This document shows, piece by piece, positions 1 to 5,121 of a DNA stretch of 9,716 nucleotides (position 1 is its first letter; each line of letters starts with the position of its first letter). Below the pieces are notes generated by a model that was given only the letters and a program-made list of their open reading frames with translations, did no database searches and was not told the DNA's origin. Origin of the DNA: an uncultured Verrucomicrobiota bacterium (lineage in GTDB: Bacteria > Verrucomicrobiota > Verrucomicrobiae > Opitutales > Opitutaceae); contig CAMLNJ010000072.1 of the NCBI GenBank assembly GCA_946481225.1, forward strand, positions 1-9,716. Reading direction: 5' to 3'. The translations under genes were made by a program, and so were the position numbers.

Positions 1-55
1 GACCAAGCAGTTCAAGGCCGCCGCCGCGCCCGCCCCGGCTCCCGCCCTCGACTGA
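1..55 (+). CDS. C-terminal tail of an upstream gene (partial)
   Basis: The reading frame starting at base 2 is open from the window edge to a TGA at 53-55 and gives the tail TKQFKAAAAPAPAPALD. Only 17 residues are visible, so no function can be assigned. The Ala/Pro run looks like a flexible C-terminal linker or tail. In phage Mu the genes just before the gp25-gp28 block include the endolysin, so a lysis-related protein is possible, but this is position-based guessing. The next start codon follows after 6 bases, consistent with a shared transcript. Confidence 0.55.
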   Translation, partial: TKQFKAAAAPAPAPALD

Positions 56-61
56 TCCGCC

Positions 62-382
62 ATGGCCTTCCCCTTCTCCGCCTTGATCGAGGCCGCCGCC
101 GCTTTTTTCCGGTGGCGCGCGGCCGAGGCGGAGTTGGCGGCCAAGACCGCCCACTACGACCTCGCCCGCCGCATCGAAGAGGACATCGCCGAAGATGAAG
201 ACGAGATCCGCCGCCTCCGCGCTCGTGGCACTCCTGACGATCAGCGCCGCGCTGACTGGCTGCGCCAGCGGCTCCAGCGCACCCAAGGCATCGCCGCGTC
301 TGTATCAGCCCCGGGTCTTGCGCCTGGAGAAAGGCCGGCCGGTGGCGACCAGGGACGGCCTATACCTCCCGCAGGCGGATGA
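62..382 (+). CDS. small charged helical phage protein, possible lysis-cassette member
   Basis: This 106-residue protein is not a recognised family. Residues 1-18 are hydrophobic/aromatic (AFPFSALIEAAAAFFRW) but too short and interrupted to be a convincing membrane helix. Residues 19-78 are strongly charged and helical, with an acidic patch (EEDIAEDEDEIRRL) followed by basic QRL/RQR repeats, suggesting a coiled coil. The tail from about residue 79 is Gly/Pro/Ala-rich and is probably shaped by the lipoprotein gene that overlaps it out of frame from base 195. There is no Shine-Dalgarno sequence before the ATG, and the upstream stop lies 6 bases away. Short helical proteins of this kind (helix, then a D-E-D-E-I-x-R-L-like segment) sit before terminase genes in some Mu-like prophages, from memory. 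The overlap with a lipoprotein gene recalls Rz/Rz1 spanin pairs, but without a clear membrane anchor this role is only a hypothesis. Confidence 0.6.
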   Translation: MAFPFSALIEAAAAFFRWRAAEAELAAKTAHYDLARRIEEDIAEDEDEIRRLRARGTPDDQRRADWLRQRLQRTQGIAASVSAPGLAPGERPAGGDQGRPIPPAGG

Positions 383-482
383 GACCTGGCACAGCGCCGC
401 CGCCTACGAAGCCCTCGAAACCGACGTCATCAACCTGACCGCCGCCCTTGCCCAGGAACGCGCCCGCAACTCTTCCCGCTAA
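195..482 (+). CDS. phage lipoprotein, candidate outer-membrane spanin (Rz1-like)
   Basis: The 95-residue product begins with a classic lipoprotein signal peptide: basic MKTR, a hydrophobic stretch through residue 20, and the lipobox LTGC with the lipidated cysteine at position 23. This would leave a mature protein of 73 residues. The mature part starts with a Ser/Gly/Ala-rich linker, has a Pro/Arg-containing middle, and ends in a helical segment (AAYEALETDVINLTAALAQE). The gene starts inside the upstream gene in a different frame (overlap 195-382), with a GAAGAGGA purine tract at 176-183, 11 bases before the ATG. Its TAA is followed directly by the next ATG. A small lipoprotein encoded out of frame inside a coiled-coil gene is the signature arrangement of Rz1 in lambda, so an outer-membrane lysis role is plausible. 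It lacks the high proline content typical of many Rz1 proteins, so this is not certain. It could instead be a lysogenic surface lipoprotein. Confidence 0.75.
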   Translation: MKTRSAASALVALLTISAALTGCASGSSAPKASPRLYQPRVLRLEKGRPVATRDGLYLPQADETWHSAAAYEALETDVINLTAALAQERARNSSR

Positions 483-863
483 ATGTCCCTCCCGCTTCTT
501 CTCGCACAAGTCCCGCCCGCCGAGGCCCTCAAGGATTGGCTCCTCTGCGTCGGCTTTCTCGTCGGCATCGGTGTCGGCGTGAAAAAGCTCTTTTTCGAGA
601 AGAAATCCGAGACGCCGCAGCCGCTCAAGGTGCAGAACGATCCGGGCTTCGTCACCGTCACCGCGCACGAGAAGACGATCACCGAGATCAAAGCCGAGCT
701 GACGCGCCATGCCGGCCGCCGCGCCGAGATCTACGACACGCAGAAGAAGCAGGGCGCCCAGCTCGCCGCCCTGGATGCCAAGACCGACCTCATGAACGCC
801 CAGCTCCAAAACCAGGACGGCAAGATCGACCGCATCCTGGAGCGCCTGCCCCGCAAGTCCTGA
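483..863 (+). CDS. membrane-anchored coiled-coil phage protein (DUF2730-like or spanin/holin-associated)
   Basis: This 126-residue protein has a short N-terminal segment, one transmembrane helix at about residues 17-34 (DWLLCVGFLVGIGVGVK), a basic cluster KKLFFEKK straight after it, and a long Lys/Glu/Gln/Asp-rich helical region at about 62-122 that looks like a coiled coil. The ATG directly abuts the lipoprotein stop codon (TAA-ATG) and has no Shine-Dalgarno sequence, so translation is probably coupled. By position, one or two genes before the terminase small subunit, it matches the Mu gp26-type DUF2730 proteins, which are also one-helix coiled-coil proteins of similar length. An inner-membrane spanin partner for the adjacent lipoprotein is the alternative. 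The positive residues after the helix favour a cytoplasmic C-terminus, which argues against a spanin. Family assignment is by architecture only. Confidence 0.75.
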   Translation: MSLPLLLAQVPPAEALKDWLLCVGFLVGIGVGVKKLFFEKKSETPQPLKVQNDPGFVTVTAHEKTITEIKAELTRHAGRRAEIYDTQKKQGAQLAALDAKTDLMNAQLQNQDGKIDRILERLPRKS

Positions 864-884
864 TCCCCCTTTCCCGACCTCGCC

Positions 885-1154
885 ATGCTCTCCCCCGCCA
901 TCGAAGCCCAGCTCGCCGCCTTCCTTCTCGCCGTCCTATGCGCCTCCGCGGCGCACGGCATGCCGCGCGAGGGCCTGCTTCGCGAGGCCCGTCTCCAGGT
1001 CCTGCGCGATCTCACCGAGCCCGATTTCGACGTGCTCCTTCGCCAGCTCGCCGACAAGCGCCTGGTCATCGAGGCGCCCGCCGTCGTCGGCCCCTCGCGC
1101 TGGCGCGTCACCGACCACGGCCGCTCCGTCGCCCGTGAGCAAGGCCTCGCCTGA
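885..1154 (+). CDS. winged-helix phage protein, Mu gp25 / VpaChn25_0724-like
   Basis: The 89-residue protein reads as a compact winged-helix fold. A first helix (residues 1-22) is followed by a MPREGLLREA helix, a recognition-type helix (EPDFDVLLRQLADKRLV, about 45-61), and a beta-wing ending in the typical W-R-V-T-D-H-G segment (73-79), as in many small MarR/ArsR-like domains. Mu-like phages carry a protein of this size and shape (the VpaChn25_0724 family, Mu gp25) two genes before the terminase small subunit, and the position here agrees. Its role in Mu is not well defined; DNA binding is inferred from the fold. The first helix is unusually hydrophobic and alanine-rich (AAFLLAVLCASAA), which might be misread as a signal peptide. 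There is no Shine-Dalgarno sequence. The TGA overlaps the next ATG (TGATG). Confidence 0.7.
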   Translation: MLSPAIEAQLAAFLLAVLCASAAHGMPREGLLREARLQVLRDLTEPDFDVLLRQLADKRLVIEAPAVVGPSRWRVTDHGRSVAREQGLA

Positions 1155-1345
1155 TGGCGCGCTCCTTCCAGTCCCTTTCCGGCCGCTGTGGTGGCGGACG
1201 GTTGAACGTAGCAAACCCCGGCGCGCGCCCAGCCATGGACGCGCGCCGGGACAACGCCGCGCTCCGCGTCGTCCTCTGTCTCTGCCTTCTCCTGGGCGCG
1301 TTCCTCGTGCTCATCCCCGAAACCGCCAACCGCCTCGACGCCTGA
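1154..1345 (+). CDS. very small single-pass membrane protein
   Basis: From the ATG that overlaps the upstream TGA the product is 63 residues with one strongly hydrophobic helix at about 36-54 (ALRVVLCLCLLLGAFLVLIP) and a short polar tail. Residues 1-27 are of mixed, unconvincing composition. An internal in-frame ATG at 1235 would give a neat 36-residue protein (MDARRDN, then the helix) and may be the true start. That ATG lies in the loop of an inverted repeat at 1217-1250. The stop TGA (1343-1345) is followed two bases later by the GTG of the terminase small subunit gene, so the position in the operon is tight. No family is recognised. A holin-like or assembly-factor role is possible only by virtue of size and hydrophobicity. 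Confidence 0.5.
   Translation: MARSFQSLSGRCGGGRLNVANPGARPAMDARRDNAALRVVLCLCLLLGAFLVLIPETANRLDA
1217..1250. repeat. perfect 11-bp inverted repeat (possible RNA hairpin)
   Basis: CCCGGCGCGCG at 1217-1227 is the exact reverse complement of CGCGCGCCGGG at 1240-1250, leaving a 12-base loop (1228-1239). The loop contains an ATG at 1235 that is in frame with the small membrane protein. No T-run follows, so it is not a standard intrinsic terminator. As RNA it would be a very stable stem, and might hide or present the internal start codon. In GC-rich DNA some long palindromes arise by chance. Confidence 0.6.
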
Positions 1346-1347
1346 CC

Positions 1348-1917
1348 GTGCCCACGATCATCGAAGACAAACTCTCGCCTGAAGCCGTGGAGGCATTCTG
1401 CGCTGAACTCTACAAGAGTCCCGGCGGAAAGAAGCTCCGCGTCATTCGCGAACTGGCGGCCAAGCACGGACTGAAAATTTCGGACATGGCCGCGACCTCC
1501 TTCCGCGACGGCCCGCTCGATGATTATATCGAGAAGCTGAAGGCCAAGAGCGAGCGCGCCCAGCGCGTCGCCGCCTACGCTCGCGAAGGCGTGTCCATGA
1601 CGGAGGCCGCCAGCATCCGCCTCCAGGAGTCGGTTTTCGACAAGCTCATGTCGGGCGACGTCGACGACCTCACCGCCGAGGAGCGCAACGTGTATTCGCT
1701 CATCATCGAGCGCGCGCGCCTCGGTGATCAGCGCGGCGCGAAACTCTCCGCCGATCTCAAGCTCCGCGACGAGCAGATCGCCAAGCTCCAGTCGGAGGCC
1801 AAGGATCGCGCCGACCGCGCCGCCGCCGCCAAGGCCGCGCTCGAAGGGGTGAAGTCCAAGGGAGGGCTCACGCCCGAAACCCTCAAGCGGATCGAGGAGG
1901 CCGCGGGTCTCCTGTGA
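1348..1917 (+). CDS. terminase small subunit, DUF3486-like (Mu gp27 type)
   Basis: The product is 189 residues from the GTG at 1348, which follows the previous stop by two bases. A longer in-frame start at 1135 would read through the small membrane gene in another frame and adds only Arg/Pro-rich sequence, so it is rejected. A helix-turn-helix-like segment lies near residues 31-52 (VIRELAAKHGLKISDMAAT). The middle is helical with Arg/Glu repeats, residues 132-170 form a coiled coil that could drive oligomerisation, and the tail KSKGGLTPETLKRIEEAAGLL ends with a Leu-rich helix common in these proteins. In Mu the DUF3486 protein gp27 precedes the large terminase and recognises the packaging start; the position and length match. 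Its TGA overlaps the start of the large subunit gene, so the two are probably translationally coupled. Confidence 0.8.
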   Translation: MPTIIEDKLSPEAVEAFCAELYKSPGGKKLRVIRELAAKHGLKISDMAATSFRDGPLDDYIEKLKAKSERAQRVAAYAREGVSMTEAASIRLQESVFDKLMSGDVDDLTAEERNVYSLIIERARLGDQRGAKLSADLKLRDEQIAKLQSEAKDRADRAAAAKAALEGVKSKGGLTPETLKRIEEAAGLL

Positions 1918-3362
1918 TGAGCGACCGCACCAAAGGCGCGTTCGGTGGCCGGGCGAAAAACATCCCCGCGCGCGACACCCTTCTTTTGCCCTACCAGGCG
2001 AAGTGGGTGAAAGATCCCGCGCGCCTCAAGCTCTGTGAGAAATCCCGCCAGATCGGCTGGACCTGGTCGACCGCCTATGCGCTCGTCAGCCGCAAGAGCC
2101 TGGTCGACGCCCGCCTCGATTGCTGGATCAGCTCGCGCGACGACATTCAGGCGCGGCTATTCCTGGAGGACTGCAAGAGCTTCGCCTCGCTGCTGAACAT
2201 CGGCGCGCGGGATCTTGGCGAGAAGGTCATAGACGACAAGGGCCACAGCGCCTACGTGCTCGCCTTCGCCAACGGCCTGCGCGGTCACTCGATGTCGTCG
2301 AACCCCGACGCGCAGGCCGGCAAGCGCGGCGACCGCGTGCTCGATGAGTTCGCGCTCCATCCCGATCCCCGGAAGCTCTACTCCATCGCCTACCCCGGTA
2401 TCACTTGGGGCGGCCAGATGGAGATCTTCTCCACGCACCGCGGCTCGCACAATTTCTTCAACGAGCTCGTCACCGAGGCGCGCGAAAAGGGCAACCCCAA
2501 GGGCTTCTCGCTCCACCGTGTCACGCTCCAGGATGCGCTCGACCAGGGCTTCCTCTACAAGCTCCAGGGCAAGCTCCCGCCCGACGACCCGCGCCAGGCG
2601 ATGGACGAGGCGGAGTATTTCGACTTCGTGCGCCGCGGCTGCGCCGACGAGGAAAGCTTCCTCCAGGAATACATGTGCGTGCCGGCCGACGACGCGGGCG
2701 CCTTCCTCACCTACGACGAGATCGCCGCGTGCGAATACCCCACGGGCGAGGCATGGGAGCGCGCCACCGCGCAGCTCCTCGGCGAACTGGGCGGCGATCT
2801 CTACCTCGGCGTCGACATCGGCCGCGACCACGACCTCACGGTCATCTGGATCGTGGAGCGCGTGGGCGGCGTCTTCTTCACTCGCCGCGTGATCGAGCTG
2901 CGCGGCATGCCCTTCAGCCAGCAGGAGGAGATCCTTTATCCGCTCCTCGCGCTCCCCAACGCGCGCCGCTGCTGCATCGACCAAACGGGTATCGGCCGTC
3001 AGTTTGCCGAGCGCGCCTCCGAGCGATTCGGCACCTATCGCGTCGAGGGCCTCGCCTTCACCCCGGCCGTAAAGGAGGAGCTGGCCTATCCGCTGCGCGC
3101 GGCGTTCGAGGACAAGGCCGTCCGCATCCCGAACGACAAGTTCATCCGTTCCGATCTGCGCGCCATCCGCAAGGAGACCACGGCCGCCGGAAACATCCGC
3201 ATCACCGCCGACCGCGGGAAGAACGGCCACTCCGACCGCTTCTGGGCGCTCGCGCTCGCCCTCCATGCTGGGAAGGCCGTCGCCGCCCCCGGCCGCATCG
3301 TCCCCTCCAGCCGCGCCGCCAAGCGCCGCGCCGCCCGCCGCAACCGCGAGGTGCTTGCATAA
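1914..3362 (+). CDS. terminase large subunit (Mu gp28-like packaging ATPase-nuclease)
   Basis: The 482-residue protein (from GTG 1914; ATG 1917 is an equally good start) powers DNA packaging into the prohead and cuts the DNA. The ATPase half shows a divergent Walker A segment CEKSRQIGWTW (residues 41-51, Lys43), Walker B hydrophobics and acids RVLDEF (141-146), and a coupling motif IFSTHRG (171-177). The RNase H-like nuclease half shows three metal-binding aspartates: D301 in LGVDIGRDHD, D356 in CIDQTGIG, and D441 in HSDRFWALALA. All expected catalytic residues are present, so the enzyme looks intact. The C-terminal tail is very basic (RAAKRRAARRNRE). The K-S-R-Q-I-G-W motif is typical of Mu-type large terminases. 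The start overlaps the small subunit stop; a GAGGAGG tract at 1894-1900 lies somewhat far upstream. The next gene starts two bases after the TAA. Confidence 0.93.
   Translation: MMSDRTKGAFGGRAKNIPARDTLLLPYQAKWVKDPARLKLCEKSRQIGWTWSTAYALVSRKSLVDARLDCWISSRDDIQARLFLEDCKSFASLLNIGARDLGEKVIDDKGHSAYVLAFANGLRGHSMSSNPDAQAGKRGDRVLDEFALHPDPRKLYSIAYPGITWGGQMEIFSTHRGSHNFFNELVTEAREKGNPKGFSLHRVTLQDALDQGFLYKLQGKLPPDDPRQAMDEAEYFDFVRRGCADEESFLQEYMCVPADDAGAFLTYDEIAACEYPTGEAWERATAQLLGELGGDLYLGVDIGRDHDLTVIWIVERVGGVFFTRRVIELRGMPFSQQEEILYPLLALPNARRCCIDQTGIGRQFAERASERFGTYRVEGLAFTPAVKEELAYPLRAAFEDKAVRIPNDKFIRSDLRAIRKETTAAGNIRITADRGKNGHSDRFWALALALHAGKAVAAPGRIVPSSRAAKRRAARRNREVLA
3348..3353 (+). promoter_or_regulatory. 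Shine-Dalgarno-like site for the portal gene
   Basis: GAGGTG ends 11 bases before the ATG at 3365, inside the end of the terminase gene. It supports the long portal start, since no other in-frame ATG, GTG or TTG occurs before the ATG at 3698, which already lies in the conserved domain. Confidence 0.4.
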
Positions 3363-3364
3363 GC

Positions 3365-5101
3365 ATGAAAAAGCCCGCCAAAAACCCCTCATCGAAAAAG
3401 GCCGCGATTTCCGGCCGGGGTCCAGAAACCGCACCTTCCCCCGCATTTGGCGCCCGAGGCCCGAAAATCGGCCTCCTAAAGCGTCCTAAAGCCATTTTTG
3501 CGGCAGGTCAGAACCCGGCCAAACGGTCCGGAACCGGCCGCGTCCTGAACCGGGCCGCCAATCCCGGCCGCGCCGGCTCCGTTTCCCTAACCAAGCGCCT
3601 CGAAGCCTGGAACCGCTACCGTGAATCCTACAATCCCCTTCGTGGTCTCACGCTCGCCCGCGCCGTCTCGCTCCTGGAGGACTTCAAGCGAGGCGCCATG
3701 GCGGACCTCCAGTGGGTCTACTTCCACATCGAGCAGGCCGACGCAGATCTCTTCGCCCTGATCGAGCTGGGGCTCTCGCGCCTGGCCGAGATGGATTGGG
3801 ACATCGTCGCCAGCGAGGAGGCCGATCCGAAGCTGGCAGACGCTCAGGTCACCTACCTGCGCGAGCAGTTCGACAAGATCGACAACATCGAGGAAGCCAT
3901 CGAGCACTTCGCCTTGGCGCGGTTTCGCGGCTTCGCCCACGCCGAGAAGATCTACGACGCCGCGGGCGATCTGGTTCACCTAGAGATCGTCGACCAGTGG
4001 AACGCGGTGCGCGATGGCCTGAAAGGCCCTTGGCGCTACAACCCCGAAGCCCGCTCCACCACCTTCGCCGGGCTCCCGGCGGAGAACGACATGCCGCCGG
4101 AGCGCTTCGTTTTTCGCCAGGTGCGCCGTCATGTGAACTGGATCGCGCTCCTTAAATTCGTCCGCGCGAACCTCTCGGACAAAGATTGGGACGCATTCAT
4201 CGAGATCTACGGCATTCCCAGCGGCGTCGTCATCGGCCCGCCCAACGTGCCCCAGGGCCGCGAGACGGAGTATGAGGAAGGCGCCGCCGCCATAGCCGAG
4301 GGCGGCAGCGGCTACCTGCCCAACGGCTCCACCTACGTGCAGAACAAGGCCGAGGCCGGCTCCACGCCGTTTAAGGCCCGCCTGGATCACCTCTCGGAGA
4401 AGCTCGTCCTGGTCGGCACCGGCGGGAAGCTCACCATGCTCACCGACGCCACCGGCCTAGGCAGCGGCGCGAGCGAGGCGCACTCGAAGGTCTTCGACAG
4501 CATCGCGTCGGCGGAGGCCGGCCGGATCTCGCGCATCATCACCGAGCAGATCGTGCAGGAGATGCTCGCTCAGCGTTTCCCTGGCCAGAAGTGCGTCGCC
4601 TACTTCCGCCTCGCGGCGAACGAGGAGACCGACACCTCGGCCATGGTCCAGGACGTGAAGACGCTTCACGACGCCGGCTTCGACCTGGACGAGGCCGAGG
4701 TCAGCGAGCGCACCGGCTGGAAGGTGACCAAACGCGCCGAGCCCGCGGGCGGCGCCGGCTTCGGCTTCCAGATCGCCAACCGCATCCGCAATCGCGCCGA
4801 GAAGGCCTTGCCCGACCAGGCGGAGGAGTTTCGCAAGGCCACGCTCGCCGAGCTGGCCGCCGCCGACCGCAAGGACCAGGAGGCGCTGCTCTCCCGCCTG
4901 GCCGAGATCGATCGTATCCAAGACGAGGCCGCCTGGATGGCGGCGATGGCGAAGCTCGACGCCGATTTCCCGAGCCTCCTGGACGAGATCATCCCCGCGC
5001 CGGCCAAGGCCGCGCTCTACCACCGCGTCAACGCCACCGCGCTCGTCGACGGCGCCATCGAGGCCGCCGCCAAGCGCGGGACCCCGGCTCCTCGCTCCTA
5101 G
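3365..5101 (+). CDS. portal protein, DUF935 family (Mu gp29-like)
   Basis: The 578-residue protein would form the dodecameric ring through which DNA enters the head and to which terminase and neck bind. The conserved DUF935 part begins near residue 75 (RLEAWNRYRESYNPLRGLTLARAV). It continues through the typical segment where an acidic helix is followed by a polypeptide pairing with its neighbours (HIEQADADLFALIELGLSRLAEMDWDIV, about 121-148), and further on FVRANLSDKDWDAFIEIYGIP and the Gly-rich VLVGTGGKLTML. Residues 1-73 are an added basic, low-complexity arm with 16 Lys/Arg and a single acid. The C-terminal part from about 455 is helical and contains IANRIRNR (470-477). Mu gp29 is about 510 residues, so the extra length is mainly the N-terminal arm. 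The final residues APRS and the TAG stop are encoded by a heptamer tandem repeat. No MuF gene follows, unlike in Mu. Confidence 0.87.
   Translation: MKKPAKNPSSKKAAISGRGPETAPSPAFGARGPKIGLLKRPKAIFAAGQNPAKRSGTGRVLNRAANPGRAGSVSLTKRLEAWNRYRESYNPLRGLTLARAVSLLEDFKRGAMADLQWVYFHIEQADADLFALIELGLSRLAEMDWDIVASEEADPKLADAQVTYLREQFDKIDNIEEAIEHFALARFRGFAHAEKIYDAAGDLVHLEIVDQWNAVRDGLKGPWRYNPEARSTTFAGLPAENDMPPERFVFRQVRRHVNWIALLKFVRANLSDKDWDAFIEIYGIPSGVVIGPPNVPQGRETEYEEGAAAIAEGGSGYLPNGSTYVQNKAEAGSTPFKARLDHLSEKLVLVGTGGKLTMLTDATGLGSGASEAHSKVFDSIASAEAGRISRIITEQIVQEMLAQRFPGQKCVAYFRLAANEETDTSAMVQDVKTLHDAGFDLDEAEVSERTGWKVTKRAEPAGGAGFGFQIANRIRNRAEKALPDQAEEFRKATLAELAAADRKDQEALLSRLAEIDRIQDEAAWMAAMAKLDADFPSLLDEIIPAPAKAALYHRVNATALVDGAIEAAAKRGTPAPRS
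3474..3492. repeat. 10-bp-period direct repeat (two copies of TCCTAAAGC)
   Basis: TCCTAAAGC occurs at 3474-3482 and again at 3484-3492, inside the region coding for the basic portal arm. It encodes part of LLKRPKA and looks like a small local duplication in otherwise low-complexity sequence. Confidence 0.55.
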
Positions 5102-5121
5102 CTCCCTGCTCCTTGCTCATA
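5087..5121. repeat. heptamer tandem repeat GCTCCTN, five copies
   Basis: Five consecutive 7-base units occur: GCTCCTC (5087-5093), GCTCCTA (5094-5100), GCTCCCT (5101-5107), GCTCCTT (5108-5114) and a degenerate GCTCATA (5115-5121). The last unit runs into the ATG of the protease gene. The array encodes the last residues and stop codon of the portal gene and fills the whole portal-protease gap. Heptanucleotide tandem repeats of this kind are known from cyanobacteria, and I recall GCTCCTN-type arrays in Verrucomicrobiota genomes. Confidence 0.8.

Noticed and set aside
536..1138. A 200-residue plus-strand frame covering the small early genes
   Set aside because: It is dominated by Arg, Pro and His (RHRPRPLRRP-like) with no domain, which is typical of the off-frame of GC-rich genes.
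1135..1347. A longer start for the terminase small subunit at GTG 1135
   Set aside because: The added 71 residues are Arg/Pro-rich, overlap two other genes in different frames, and are not typical of the family; GTG 1348 directly follows the previous stop.
2405..3364. A 320-residue upstream extension of the portal frame
   Set aside because: It lies fully inside the terminase gene and is Arg/Pro/His-rich shadow sequence; the ATG at 3365 with GAGGTG upstream is the natural start.
3420..3433. A 14-base sequence (GTCCAGAAACCGCA) repeated at 6854-6867
   Set aside because: One match of this length between two places is not far from chance in about 10 kb of biased sequence, and the contexts (portal arm versus capsid leader) share nothing else.
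2157..3446. A long minus-strand open frame (429 residues) across the terminase gene
   Set aside because: It is antisense to a terminase with all catalytic motifs, is rich in Gly/Ala/Val/Arg as expected for a GC-rich shadow frame, and shows no recognisable domain.
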